A stretch of 64,000 nucleotides of DNA from Dolichospermum planctonicum (GTDB lineage Bacteria > Cyanobacteriota > Cyanobacteriia > Cyanobacteriales > Nostocaceae). Made by a program: the position numbers and the translations under genes. The number at the start of each line of letters is the position of its first letter. The stretch's first letter is position 1. The stretch lies in contig NZ_BJCF01000002.1 of assembly GCF_005402965.1 (NCBI RefSeq), positions 62,001 to 126,000 on the forward strand, in the 5' to 3' direction. This document shows, piece after piece, positions 15,389 through 25,126 of this stretch. Below the pieces are notes generated by a model, which was not told the DNA's origin, made no database searches, and saw only the letters and a list, made by a program, of their open reading frames with translations.

Positions 15389-17185
15389 ATGTCAATTCCA
15401 GATTCTTTTTCTAACGCTGTTGAATCAGCTAAAAATTGGGTTTCTCAAGTTTTTTCACCTCAACAGGTATCTATGAATGATTCCCGACCCAGAGATGTAC
15501 AAATTTTACCTATTGGTACTAATACAAAAGTTCTAAGGGCGCGTAGTAAATCACGGCTCAGATTTGAAATTGAATATGCACTAGAACGCGGTACTACTTC
15601 TAACTGTTATTTAATAGAAGCAGATAAAACTGCTATTACAGACCCACCAGCAGAAGGATTTACAGAAATTTATTTAGAAGCGTTACAAAAAACAATTAAT
15701 GTTCAGAAATTAGATTACATAATCTTAGGACATTTTAACCCTAATCGTGTTCCAACGTTAAAAGCAATTTTAGCAATTGCGCCACAAATTACTTTTGTTT
15801 GTTCTCTTCCTGCTGCTAATAATTTACGTGCGGCTTTCACTGACCAAGATATTAAAGTTTTAGTTATGCGAGGAAAAGAAACACTAGATTTAGGTAAAGA
15901 TCATGTTTTAAAATTTTTACCTACTCCTAGTCCTCGTTGGCCAGAAGCACTTTGTACCTATGATCAAAAAACGCAAATTCTGTTTACAGATAAGTTATTT
16001 GGCGCTCATATTTGTGGTGAAGAAGTATTCGATGATCACTGGGAAAGTTTTAAAGAAGATCAACGCTATTACTTTAATTGTCTTATGGCTCCCCATGCGA
16101 CATATATAGAATCAGCTTTGGAAAAAATTTCTGATTTACAAGTGAGAATGTATGCTGTAGGTCATGGACCTATAGTCCGTACTAGTTTAATTGAATTAAC
16201 AAAATCTTATCATGAGTGGAGTCGCGCCCAAAAAGATAGAGAAATATCTGTAGCACTTCTTTATGCTTCTGCTTACGGTAATACTGCAACTTTAGCACAA
16301 GCAATGGCACTAGGATTAACAAAAGGTGGAGTTGCGGTTAAATCTGTTAATTGTGAATTTGCTTCTGCTGATGAAATTCGTACTACTGTAGAACAAGCAG
16401 ATGGTTTTATTATTGGAACTCCCACTATTGGAGGACACGCACCTACACCTATTCATACTGCTTTAGGTATTGTTCTTTCTACGGGTGATAATAGTAAACC
16501 TGCGGGAGTATTTGGATCTTATGGTTGGAGTGGTGAAGCTTTAGATTTAGTAGAAGGTAAACTTAGAGACGCTGGATATCGTTTTGGTTTTGATACTTTG
16601 AAGGTAAAATTTAAACCTGATGAGGTTACTCTTAAATATTGTGAAGAAGTCGGTACAGATTTTGCTCAAAGCTTGCGAAAGGCCAAGAAAGTCCGTGTTC
16701 CCCAACAAGCAGCAACCCCTACGGAACAAGCCGTAGGTCGGATTATCGGTTCTGTATGCGTTATTACAGCTAAACAAGGGGATTTTTCTACGGGAATGAT
16801 GGGGGCGTGGGTGTCTCAAGCTACGTTTAATCCACCAGGAATTACGGTAGCGATCGCCAAGGATAGAGCGATCGAATCTTTATTATATCCCGGTGGTAAA
16901 TTCGCGCTGAATATCCTCCCTGAAGGTATTCACTTGGAATATATGAAACATTTCCGCAAAAATTTCCAACCCGGAGAAAACCGCTTTACTAACTTCCCTA
17001 CAGCGGAAGCAGACAATGGTTGTACAGTATTAACCGATGCTTGTGCATATCTAGAGTGTTCAGTACAGCAGCGGCTAGAATGCGGTGATCATTGGGTAAT
17101 ATATGCAACTGTAGATAATGGTAAATTACTCAAACCTGATGCGATAACTGCTATTAACCACCGGAAAACAGGCTCATATTATTAA
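15389..17185 (+). CDS. flv1B: Flavodiiron protein lacking canonical iron ligands (Flv1 type, likely Flv1B)
   Basis: 598 residues with the same three-domain plan as the preceding gene, plus a 30-residue N-terminal extension. Most diiron ligands are substituted: HTEPDH becomes HFNPNR, LHWPD becomes PRWPE and the CDAFG aspartate is replaced (TDKLFG); only the first His and the GHGP His remain. This pattern marks the Flv1/Flv2 class, thought to act in a heterodimer with a ligand-complete partner. The neighbouring Flv3-type gene is the obvious partner. The ATG at 15389 is preferred over a TTG 15 bases earlier. The gene ends about 120 bases from the convergent DUF445 gene, with a GC-rich hairpin between them. 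Confidence 0.85.
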   Translation: MSIPDSFSNAVESAKNWVSQVFSPQQVSMNDSRPRDVQILPIGTNTKVLRARSKSRLRFEIEYALERGTTSNCYLIEADKTAITDPPAEGFTEIYLEALQKTINVQKLDYIILGHFNPNRVPTLKAILAIAPQITFVCSLPAANNLRAAFTDQDIKVLVMRGKETLDLGKDHVLKFLPTPSPRWPEALCTYDQKTQILFTDKLFGAHICGEEVFDDHWESFKEDQRYYFNCLMAPHATYIESALEKISDLQVRMYAVGHGPIVRTSLIELTKSYHEWSRAQKDREISVALLYASAYGNTATLAQAMALGLTKGGVAVKSVNCEFASADEIRTTVEQADGFIIGTPTIGGHAPTPIHTALGIVLSTGDNSKPAGVFGSYGWSGEALDLVEGKLRDAGYRFGFDTLKVKFKPDEVTLKYCEEVGTDFAQSLRKAKKVRVPQQAATPTEQAVGRIIGSVCVITAKQGDFSTGMMGAWVSQATFNPPGITVAIAKDRAIESLLYPGGKFALNILPEGIHLEYMKHFRKNFQPGENRFTNFPTAEADNGCTVLTDACAYLECSVQQRLECGDHWVIYATVDNGKLLKPDAITAINHRKTGSYY

Positions 17186-17252
17186 TTAGGAGAAGAAGGA
17201 AAAAAGTGTTTTCTGGGTGGTTTTAGAAACCCTAATTCTTTGTCTTTAACTC

Positions 17253-17280
17253 TTGTGGGGTGGGCTTCTAGCCCGCCCAA
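17253..17280. repeat. Dispersed GC-rich hairpin repeat (CTTGTGGGG... family), copy 1
   Basis: GGGTGGGC, a five-base loop and GCCCGCCC form a strong stem-loop between the convergent flv1B and DUF445 genes, where it could end transcription from both sides. An exact inverted copy lies at 20680-20708, and a relative at 34346-34373. Confidence 0.7.
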
Positions 17281-17307
17281 AAATACATAAACTAGGTGCT
17301 TTCTAGG

Positions 17308-18537
17308 TTAATTAAAGAATAAAAATCCGGTTTGTAATAAACCGACAAAAAACCCTAAAATACCACCTAAGGTTACAATGGCTTGTAATTCATTTCTGAC
17401 AATTCCTTCAATAGCATCTTCTAGTTCAGCCGGTGATGTAGCTTTTACTCGTTCTACAATTACTTGATCTATAGATAAAATGGGAATTGTTTGCGCTACA
17501 ATCATTTCTAAATCTTTCTCTAGGTACTTTTCTAAAATTAAGGTCAAATCCCCAGCAACTATTTCTAAAGAAGTATTGACAGCTGGTGAACTACTCAAGC
17601 GATTTAGTAATACAATAGAGATCCTTTCCCAGTCAGCGGATTCTGTTAATTCTTTGAGTAAATTGCTACCACTATTTTGCAGGTATTGACGCACATTATC
17701 CCTAATAGTTTTTCGCAGTTGACGTACAGTACCGACGGGGAGATTTTGTAAAGATAAATTCTGTAATAATCCCTTAATGCGATCGCGCATTTTTAAATCT
17801 TTAATTAATTCTTGTAATCGTTCATTGGTTGCTTCTTTTTCATCTAAGCAAAATGTCCGTAACCGAGTTAGAGTATTCTTTAAACCAAACAAATTTGCAA
17901 CTACCCAATAAGTACCACTGGTTTTTTCTCGAAAGCTTTCATCAATAGTTTGAATTGTCCGATCTGTTAAGAAATCAATGATAATTTGTCGTAATCTATC
18001 AGGAGGTAAAACTATCTCTAATAACCAATCAGCTAACCGGATAGATTGTTCTTCAGTGAGTTGAAATTCTAGTAGTACCTTATCAAATATTTGGTTAATT
18101 TGAGTTTCTAAAAATGTTTCTTGTCGTGCTAATACCCTCAAAAGACGGGGTAAAGATTCACCCAATAAATCCCGTAAAATTCCCGCTACAATTTTAGTAG
18201 TGCGGGGGTTTTTATCATCTTTAATTTGCTCAAATAGCAAACGTAATAACCAAAGAACTCCTCCTTGTAACCGTTCAGGTTGTAAAAGTTTCCGCGCTAG
18301 ATTTTGCAGTTCTTCTGGAGTCAGTAACGACTTCATAATCGCATTAGCAATATTTTGTCCTAACCGCTCTTGATTACTAGGAATTAACCCAGGAGTAAAT
18401 GGTACTTTTTTCCCAAAAATATAAACTGGTTTGTAGGGACGAAACAACATTTTTATGGCTATGTCGTTAGTATAATAGCCAATTAATCCACCTAGAATTG
18501 GGGGTGATACATATAATAAGATTTGAGACAAATCCAC
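17308..18537 (-). CDS. DUF445 family membrane-associated protein
   Basis: 409 residues. The N-terminus has a hydrophobic helix followed by [20 protein letters not shown] and [14 protein letters not shown], motifs I associate with DUF445/YheB-like proteins. The middle is a long alpha-helical region, and the last 20 residues form a second transmembrane helix ([18 protein letters not shown]). The function is unknown. Translation starts at a GTG only ten bases after the menG stop, so the two genes form one transcription unit. Confidence 0.85.
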   Translation of the reverse strand: MDLSQILLYVSPPILGGLIGYYTNDIAIKMLFRPYKPVYIFGKKVPFTPGLIPSNQERLGQNIANAIMKSLLTPEELQNLARKLLQPERLQGGVLWLLRLLFEQIKDDKNPRTTKIVAGILRDLLGESLPRLLRVLARQETFLETQINQIFDKVLLEFQLTEEQSIRLADWLLEIVLPPDRLRQIIIDFLTDRTIQTIDESFREKTSGTYWVVANLFGLKNTLTRLRTFCLDEKEATNERLQELIKDLKMRDRIKGLLQNLSLQNLPVGTVRQLRKTIRDNVRQYLQNSGSNLLKELTESADWERISIVLLNRLSSSPAVNTSLEIVAGDLTLILEKYLEKDLEMIVAQTIPILSIDQVIVERVKATSPAELEDAIEGIVRNELQAIVTLGGILGFFVGLLQTGFLFFN

Positions 18538-18547
18538 GGCTTTTGGA

Positions 18548-19237
18548 TTACCTAATTACTACTAATACTCCCATCATACCGTTCGCAATGGGATAGTGTG
18601 TAACTTCCTGAAAACCAACTTGACGCGCTAACTCTATCTGCTCCCTACCCGTGGGAAAACGGTCTAAACTAGGGCTAATATAAGCATATTCTTCCTTTAA
18701 ACCAAGATTAGTGGCTATAGGAACTACACAATTATCTAAATACCACTGTTGCACAGCGCGTAACTGTTGATGACTGGGACGATGAAAGTCTAAAATCGCA
18801 GCTTTAGCTCCTGGTTTGAGAACACGGTATATTTCCTGAAGACTTTTGACAATGTTTTTAACATTTCTTAATCCATATCCCATAGTAGCTGCATCAAAAT
18901 AATTAGTCTCAAAAGGTAAATTTAATACATCGCCCTCTAACCAATTAATCGGAGGTTGAGGATAATAATTTTTGCAGCGTTCTTGAGCATTATTCAGTAA
19001 ATTAGGGGAAAAATCAACTCCATAAACCTTTCCTGTCATTCCCACACGACGTGCTAAACGAAAGGTTAAATCACCAGTACCGCAACATAGATCTAAGCTA
19101 GTATCACCAGGTTTAGCGGCGCTCCATTTGACTGTCATTTCTTTCCAAATTCGGTGTTGTCCTAAACTTAATTGATCATTGAGTTGATCATATACGGGAG
19201 CAATGCGGTTAAATATAGTACGAATTTCGTTAGTCAT
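18548..19237 (-). CDS. menG: Demethylphylloquinone/demethylmenaquinone methyltransferase (UbiE/MenG)
   Basis: 229 residues, a class I SAM methyltransferase. [15 protein letters not shown] at the start and [15 protein letters not shown] (motif I, SAM glycine loop) are typical of UbiE/MenG, with [12 protein letters not shown] and [17 protein letters not shown] following. In cyanobacteria it carries out the final C-methylation of phylloquinone, the photosystem I cofactor. Naming as menG rather than ubiE follows this physiology. It is the first gene of a two-gene unit with DUF445. Confidence 0.93.
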   Translation of the reverse strand: MTNEIRTIFNRIAPVYDQLNDQLSLGQHRIWKEMTVKWSAAKPGDTSLDLCCGTGDLTFRLARRVGMTGKVYGVDFSPNLLNNAQERCKNYYPQPPINWLEGDVLNLPFETNYFDAATMGYGLRNVKNIVKSLQEIYRVLKPGAKAAILDFHRPSHQQLRAVQQWYLDNCVVPIATNLGLKEEYAYISPSLDRFPTGREQIELARQVGFQEVTHYPIANGMMGVLVVIR

Positions 19238-19541
19238 TTTTCAGGAAAAAGCATAATTTTAATTTAAACCTGATCATACCAACTGACGGTTTCAACTGGG
19301 GGATTTTTACCTTGTAGGGTGCGTTAGCGACTAGTAACGCATCGTTAATAGATTTAATTTATGAATATTGGTGCGTTATCAACACAGTCCAGGAAAATTA
19401 GTAATTTATTTTTTGTCAGTCCCTAATTCTCCATAGTGACCAGCTTTAGTGATATACTCGTATAAGTGACTCAATAATGGCCTATAACGAGTTGTTTAAA
19501 ACTTATTATACGCAGATTTTTAATTGCTTTTTAATTGAATT
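19238..19541. other. Divergent spacer between menG and raf1
   Basis: About 300 bases. It contains a dispersed cyanobacterial hairpin near 19314-19340 (TGCGTTA ... TAACGCA) and a later GGTGCGTTATC remnant. The raf1 promoter should lie in 19400-19540, but no consensus is clear. Confidence 0.5.
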
Positions 19542-20615
19542 ATGACAGAAATACAGCCCAATTCTCAAAATCTTGAGGATACAGCTACAGAATTATTAGT
19601 GAAGCTGAGACAAAAACAGGGTTCTTGGGTAGAATGGGGACAAGCTATCGCTTACTTGCAAAAAAACGGTTATAATCCTCAGACTATCTTTGAAGCAACA
19701 GGATTTGAACCAATTCAACAGAATCAGGTAATTGTTGGCTCTCAAGTTTATGCTTCTATGGAAAAATGTGGAGCATCAGCAGAAACATTAGCATATTACA
19801 AGCAAAAAAGCAGTGATGTGTTATATGAATTGCGTGGACTAAATCAAGAAGACCGTGCTAATACCGCTGATTTAACCTTTGAATACAAGCTTGATGCGGA
19901 TGTAGTCAGGGATATAGCCAAAGCAGTTAAAGATTTTTCTTGGTTTCCTAATTTACCAGAAGGCTTCAGTAAACATCCGGGGGATGCAGTCGCTTATCAA
20001 TCTTGGAAATTCGCTAAACAAAAATCTGACTTGTCCGAGCGATCGCGCTTAATAGCTAAGGGATTACGTTTTGTCCATTCGGAGAGTGCTAGAAAGCAAT
20101 TAGAACAATTATTAATGGATTTTAGCGTTGCTCCCAAAGTTGCTCCACCTATCCTCCCCTTTTACCGTCTTGAATCTGATGAAGACTTACCCCGGATTTT
20201 ACCCGTCATAGGTGAGTTACCATTAACACCAGAAGTCTTAAAAGCTGTACCATTGATTACGGAGATTCAACCATTTCGGATTGTCAAATTTGCCGGGGAA
20301 CAAGCTTGGGTATCTTTACCTGGGTGGAAAGTGCTATTAAATGCAGAAGATCCCGTTGTAGTCATTGGTAATAGTGATATTTTCCCTAACCCCCATCAAA
20401 GCAAAGTTGAAGCGATTATGATTGTCATAGATCGCGCTCAAAGAGAATGGGATATTTCCAACTACTTTGTTTTTGATAATGGGGAGAGTATTGACTTCCA
20501 ATGGTTTGAAACTGCACCAAAAATTCCCTTATTGGGAAAAATGATTGTTTTAGTTCGGCCAAAGAAAGTTCTAGATGAAGAATTTACCAAAGATGCTTGG
20601 CAAATTGATGAATAA
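19542..20615 (+). CDS. raf1: Rubisco accumulation factor 1
   Basis: 357 residues, matching Raf1. The N-terminal alpha-helical domain (residues 10-190) contains GSWVEWGQAIAYLQKNGY and ANTADLTFEYKLDADVVRDIAKAV; the C-terminal beta-rich dimerisation domain contains PFYRLESDEDLPRILPVIGELP and the end of the protein. Raf1 binds folded RbcL dimers and promotes the RbcL8 core before RbcS joins, so it works with the carboxysome genes elsewhere in this window. It starts at an ATG and is monocistronic, as far as can be seen. Confidence 0.93.
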   Translation: MTEIQPNSQNLEDTATELLVKLRQKQGSWVEWGQAIAYLQKNGYNPQTIFEATGFEPIQQNQVIVGSQVYASMEKCGASAETLAYYKQKSSDVLYELRGLNQEDRANTADLTFEYKLDADVVRDIAKAVKDFSWFPNLPEGFSKHPGDAVAYQSWKFAKQKSDLSERSRLIAKGLRFVHSESARKQLEQLLMDFSVAPKVAPPILPFYRLESDEDLPRILPVIGELPLTPEVLKAVPLITEIQPFRIVKFAGEQAWVSLPGWKVLLNAEDPVVVIGNSDIFPNPHQSKVEAIMIVIDRAQREWDISNYFVFDNGESIDFQWFETAPKIPLLGKMIVLVRPKKVLDEEFTKDAWQIDE

Positions 20616-20679
20616 TTGATCAAGAAAGGTAATAGCTAGGCTAACAAGAATCTACTAAGAAGGATTTAATTTATATACT

Positions 20680-20708
20680 TGGGCGGGCTAGAAGCCCACC
20701 CCACAAGA
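20680..20708. repeat. Dispersed GC-rich hairpin repeat, copy 2 (inverted)
   Basis: GGGCGGGC, TAGAA, GCCCACCC: reverse complement of the hairpin at 17253-17280. It lies right before the helicase ATG at 20711, so if transcribed it would form structure over the ribosome-binding region. Confidence 0.7.
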
Positions 20709-20710
20709 GA

Positions 20711-22987
20711 ATGACTAATGACCAATCATCTATTATGAAACTAAAAGAAAATATTGCCGAAATTAGGGCTAAATTGCGTCCAGGACAAACGCAAATGGCT
20801 GATTGGCAATCGGGTCCATTGGCGGTGGCTGCCGTTCCTGGAGCGGGAAAATCAACGGGAATGGCTGCGGCTGCGGCCATTGCTATTGCTCGTCAATATC
20901 AATATTATTTAAATACAGGTAATAAAGAATATAAACAGTTAGTAGTTGTTACTTTTACCCGTTCTGCGACTGCGAATATTAAATCTAAAATTCGGGAAAA
21001 TTTAAAAAAATTATCTTTACCACAAACAGGATTTGCAGTTTATACTTTGCACGCTTTAGCTTTAATTATTGCTAGTCGTTATCCTGATTTATCGGGTTTA
21101 CAGTTAGAAAATGCGACCCTAATTACACCAAATCAAAGTCACAGATTTATTCATATAGCGGTAGAAAGATGGATTTTTAATCATCCCCAACTTTATCTTA
21201 AATTACTTGCAGGACAACAATTTGATGGAGAAGAAACGGAAAGATTACGTCGTCAGTCAGTGCTGAGAACCGAAGTATTACCAGATTTGGCTTATACTGT
21301 TATTCATGAGGCCAAAAGTTCAGGAATATTACCACAAGATTTATTAAAATGGAGTCAAATAAATCCAGATAAATATGATATTTTAACAGTAGCAGCAGGA
21401 TTGTATACAGAATATCGAGAATTTATGAAATTACAGGATTTTATTGATTACGATGATATGATTTTAGCCGCTTTGAAAGTATTAGAAAATCCTAGCGCTC
21501 GTCGGATTGAACAAAATAAAGTTTTAGCTGTTTTTGAAGATGAAGCTCAAGATTCCAGTCCATTGCAAACCAGGTTATTAGAAATACTAGCTAGTCAAGA
21601 AACATTAAATTTAATCAGAGTTGGTGATACTAATCAAGCCGTTAATTCTACATTTACCCCTGCTGATCCAATTTATTTTCGGGAATTTTGTCAAGATTGT
21701 GAAAGTAAAAATAGACTAGCTAAAATGTCTCAAGCTGGTCGCAGTACACAAATAATTATTGATGCTGCTAACTTTGTTTTAGAATGGGTAAATCATCAGA
21801 ACTTTGCTAAAAATAACAGCAGACAAACACCATTTATCAATCAGAAAATTTACCCTTTAGATATCAGTGACGGTAAACAAAACCCTGAACCAGTAGGGAG
21901 AGGATTAGAACTTTATACCCCCAAAGACATACATCATACAGTTGAACTAATTTCCCAAAGAGTAATTGAGTTATTTACAGAAAATCGTGAATCTTCCGCA
22001 GCGATATTAGTGCGAGAAAATCGTCAAGGAAGATGGTTAGCTACTGCTTTAGAACCAATATGTCAAGAGCATAAAATCAAACTTTATGATGTGGGAGAAA
22101 AAGAACGACGTTCTCATGTTCCTCAAGAGATTTTATCATTATTACAATTTTGCGATCGCCCTCATTCCGCTGATTATCTGAAAGCCACTTTAGATGTGCT
22201 TGTAGAACGTCAATTAATTCCTACCCAAGATATTAACACCCTAGCTATTGTTCCCGAAGAATTTTTATATCCAGGACCTTTAACCCCACTTCAAACAGAA
22301 ATAGTTCAAAAAGCGGCTCATATTTGTCGGAGTTTACTTCGCGCTTATTTAGAATTACCTTTTTATCAAATAATTTCTTTTTTCGCTTTAACATTAAAAT
22401 ATAACCAAGGAGAATTAGCTACTGCTGACAAACTTGCAGAACGGGTAAATCAGCAAATTTTTAGTAATAGTTCTATGGGAAAGATGATATCAACTTTAAT
22501 TGAAATTGTCAGTTCCGAAAAATTTGAAACGGTAGAAACAGAAAATATTGAAGAACAATATACCCAAAAAGGACAATTAACAATTATCACCATGCACAAG
22601 GCCAAAGGGTTAGACTGGGATTATGTATTTTTGCCATTTCTCCATGAAAACTTAATTCCGGGAAGATTTTGGATTCCCCCCCAGTCCCAATTTTTAGGGG
22701 ATTTTAGTTTATCAGAAGTCGCACGCGCTCAAATTCGCGCTTTCCTTCATCAAAAACCCATACCTGATATTCAGCAAGCTGGAGAAGAATCAAAATATCT
22801 GAAAATTGCAGAGGAATATCGTTTACTTTATGTTGCTATGACGAGAGCAAAAAAACTGTTATGGATGTCTGCGGCTGAAAAAGCCCCTTTTACTTGGAAT
22901 AAACCGGAGAATTTACAACCAACAACCCCTTGTCCAGTTTTTGCAGCTTTAAAACGTCAATTTATTCAAAATATCTGCAACAATTGA
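20711..22987 (+). CDS. UvrD/PcrA/Rep-type superfamily 1 DNA helicase
   Basis: 758 residues with SF1A helicase motifs in order: Q-motif region GQTQMADW, Walker A VPGAGKST (near residue 47), motif Ia VVTFTRSATANIK, motif II FEDEAQDSSP with a DEAQD box, motif III GDTNQAV, motif V TIITMHKAKGLDWDYV and motif VI EYRLLYVAMTRAKK. The family unwinds DNA 3' to 5' in repair and replication restart. It is divergent from housekeeping UvrD and has no nuclease domain. An in-frame ATG 24 bases downstream (20735) is an alternative start, because the hairpin repeat abuts the first ATG. Confidence 0.9.
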   Translation: MTNDQSSIMKLKENIAEIRAKLRPGQTQMADWQSGPLAVAAVPGAGKSTGMAAAAAIAIARQYQYYLNTGNKEYKQLVVVTFTRSATANIKSKIRENLKKLSLPQTGFAVYTLHALALIIASRYPDLSGLQLENATLITPNQSHRFIHIAVERWIFNHPQLYLKLLAGQQFDGEETERLRRQSVLRTEVLPDLAYTVIHEAKSSGILPQDLLKWSQINPDKYDILTVAAGLYTEYREFMKLQDFIDYDDMILAALKVLENPSARRIEQNKVLAVFEDEAQDSSPLQTRLLEILASQETLNLIRVGDTNQAVNSTFTPADPIYFREFCQDCESKNRLAKMSQAGRSTQIIIDAANFVLEWVNHQNFAKNNSRQTPFINQKIYPLDISDGKQNPEPVGRGLELYTPKDIHHTVELISQRVIELFTENRESSAAILVRENRQGRWLATALEPICQEHKIKLYDVGEKERRSHVPQEILSLLQFCDRPHSADYLKATLDVLVERQLIPTQDINTLAIVPEEFLYPGPLTPLQTEIVQKAAHICRSLLRAYLELPFYQIISFFALTLKYNQGELATADKLAERVNQQIFSNSSMGKMISTLIEIVSSEKFETVETENIEEQYTQKGQLTIITMHKAKGLDWDYVFLPFLHENLIPGRFWIPPQSQFLGDFSLSEVARAQIRAFLHQKPIPDIQQAGEESKYLKIAEEYRLLYVAMTRAKKLLWMSAAEKAPFTWNKPENLQPTTPCPVFAALKRQFIQNICNN

Positions 22988-23048
22988 CAATTGATAATTA
23001 TTAATTAATAATTGATTATTAGCAATGAATAACTAACAACGAAATTTT

Positions 23049-23642
23049 ATGGTCGCAACTCCAAGTTATAACTACATATCCCCCACAGAATATCTCCAAG
23101 GGGAAGAAAACAGTCCTATTAAGTATGAATACAGGGACGGAGAAGTCTACGCAATGGCAGGTGCTAGTAATACTCATGTAATTATTACACTTAATATTGC
23201 TTCAATGTTAAGAAACCATCTGCGTGGAAGTGGTTGTCAAGCTTATATTTCCGATACAAAGGCACATATTGAGTCAATTAATACCTATTACTATCCTGAT
23301 GTCATAGTTAGTTGTCACCAAAAAGACAAGGCTTTTCATAACTTTCTGCGTTATCCCTGTTTAATTATCGAAGTCTTATCCCCTACCACAGAAGCCTTTG
23401 ATAGAGGTGATAAATTTGCTGACTACCGAAAATTACCATCACTTCAGGAATATGTACTAGTGAGTCAAAACCGCATCAGTGTAGAAGTTTTTCGTCGTAA
23501 CTCAGAAGGACAATGGGTACTTTATAGTTATGAACCTGGGGAAAATATTCATTTAGAAAGTATAAACTTTAACTGTTCTATAGCAGATGTGTATGAAGAT
23601 GTAAATTTTGGAACTGCTGCTGGAGAAGATCTAATTGTTTAA
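23049..23642 (+). CDS. Uma2 family (DUF820) putative endonuclease
   Basis: 197 residues. PTEYLQGEENSPIKYEYRDGEVYAMAGAS and the core YYPDVIVSC, CLIIEVLSPTTEAFDRGDKFADYRKL show the PD-(D/E)xK-like fold of Uma2 proteins, with the Asp and Glu-x-x... of the nuclease motif. These genes are very abundant and scattered in cyanobacteria; their role is unproven. A second Uma2 gene lies at 37263. It starts at an ATG 61 bases after the helicase gene. Confidence 0.9.
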   Translation: MVATPSYNYISPTEYLQGEENSPIKYEYRDGEVYAMAGASNTHVIITLNIASMLRNHLRGSGCQAYISDTKAHIESINTYYYPDVIVSCHQKDKAFHNFLRYPCLIIEVLSPTTEAFDRGDKFADYRKLPSLQEYVLVSQNRISVEVFRRNSEGQWVLYSYEPGENIHLESINFNCSIADVYEDVNFGTAAGEDLIV

Positions 23643-23681
23643 ACTTACGTCACTCTTGTGGATTAAAAAGATAAAAATTCA

Positions 23682-24458
23682 TCACTTTAATTGTTGACCA
23701 CACCTTTTACAAAATTTAGCATCTGTATCATGAAAAGCTAAACCGCAACCTTCACAAATAGTTTCCACCTGATTTGCTGTTTTTACTAATCGTTTAATTA
23801 GATCTCCAATTTGCCAAGGAATCAGCGCCACTCCTGTTAAAATCATTAATACTGTCAATAAACGACCTAATTCAGAAATGGGAATCACGTCACCAAATCC
23901 CACGGTTGTCATTGTCACAATTGAGAAATAAAAGGCATCTAAAAAAGTGTTAAAATTATGGGGATTAAGTGGATGTTCGACTTGATAAATTAACCCAGAG
24001 AAAACAAAAATTATGGCAAATAAAGTAAATAATATTCTGGCAAAAATTACACTATCTTCATTACTAATACTACCAATTAAAAATTTTTTGTCAATAAATC
24101 TCAGTAATCGTAAGATACGAAACCAGCGTAATAAACGGATAAAACTAATATCTGCTAATCCGATCAAAGATGGTAGAATTGCCATTAAGTCAATAATTGC
24201 ATAAAAACTCAGAATATACTTAACTCTATCTTTCGTACTCCATAAGCGCAATAAATATTCCGCAGCAAATATCATTAATATACAAGTATCTAATATTCTT
24301 AACTCTAAGTGAGCATCTTCAGGAATACTATAGGTTTCTGCGACAAAAATCCCTGAAGATACTAACACTAATAAAGCGATAGTTAAACTAATTACTTTAC
24401 CTATAGATGTTTCTATATCTGTTAGGTAAAACTCTACTTTTTCTCGATTTATCACCAT
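23682..24458 (-). CDS. Voltage-gated-like K+ channel with C-terminal zinc ribbon
   Basis: 258 residues. Six transmembrane segments with a charged S4-like helix (FIRLLRWFRILRLLRF) are followed by a pore helix and the selectivity filter TMTTVGFGDV. This is the plan of bacterial tetrameric voltage-gated potassium channels. The C-terminus carries CEGC ... CKRC, a four-cysteine zinc ribbon in the last 25 residues, in the cytosol, where channels usually have a tetramerisation or ligand domain. The zinc ribbon might sense metal or redox state (inference). Starts at ATG; convergent with the Uma2 gene. Confidence 0.88.
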   Translation of the reverse strand: MVINREKVEFYLTDIETSIGKVISLTIALLVLVSSGIFVAETYSIPEDAHLELRILDTCILMIFAAEYLLRLWSTKDRVKYILSFYAIIDLMAILPSLIGLADISFIRLLRWFRILRLLRFIDKKFLIGSISNEDSVIFARILFTLFAIIFVFSGLIYQVEHPLNPHNFNTFLDAFYFSIVTMTTVGFGDVIPISELGRLLTVLMILTGVALIPWQIGDLIKRLVKTANQVETICEGCGLAFHDTDAKFCKRCGQQLK

Positions 24459-24578
24459 TTTTCATCCAAAAAATTATGGGGAATAATTACAATTTTAAAT
24501 TTAAACAAAACTCTTAGTTAAGTTATTTAGTTATTTGTTATTTTTCCCCAATTACCCATTAACTATTAACCATTACCA

Positions 24579-25073
24579 TTAAAACCTTAAACCCACTCCA
24601 CCTTGTAAAGATAAAGCCGTACTACCACTATTACGATCAGCATCAAAGGCAATAATAGCATTACCAAAAATCACAGTATTACTATTAGGAACAACGTAAT
24701 CAATTCCTGGTTGCAAAGCAAAGCTAATTTTATTACCTACAGGAGAAACTGCATCACTACTATTGATGACTAATCCAGCACCTAAATAAGCATCAGTTTG
24801 CCAGTTGAGAGGGATATCATAGGAAACAGTAGGTACTATTGCTGTTCCTTTGCCAATTAAGGCTTGAGTGCGGAAAGAAATAGGGGTTTCCAGTAACTTA
24901 TAACGAAAAGCCAGGACTGCACCTAATTGACTATCCTCCGTCAATCCAACAGTAGGACCAATGCCAACATAACTACCATAGGCTACTTGAGCTTGTGCGG
25001 GTTGAGAGTTGACAGCTAAACCCAAAACTGTGACTACAGACATCAGTCCAAACCAATGCTGAATTTTTTTCAT
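24579..25073 (-). CDS. Small secreted beta-barrel-like protein
   Basis: About 164 residues. A signal peptide ends at AQA near residue 29. The mature part is a series of alternating hydrophobic strands separated by short turns (GAVLAFRYKLL, SFRTQALIGKG, TDAYLGAGLVIN, ISFALQPGIDYVV) and ends in a terminal Phe (GVGLRF), as outer-membrane barrels do. I do not recognise a family. The function is unknown. Start: ATG at 25073; a GTG three bases earlier is possible. Confidence 0.75.
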   Translation of the reverse strand: MKKIQHWFGLMSVVTVLGLAVNSQPAQAQVAYGSYVGIGPTVGLTEDSQLGAVLAFRYKLLETPISFRTQALIGKGTAIVPTVSYDIPLNWQTDAYLGAGLVINSSDAVSPVGNKISFALQPGIDYVVPNSNTVIFGNAIIAFDADRNSGSTALSLQGGVGLRF

Positions 25074-25126
25074 CACACCACTCCTAGCAGAATCTAAATA
25101 CTAAGTTAATTTGTGATTATTTGTAT

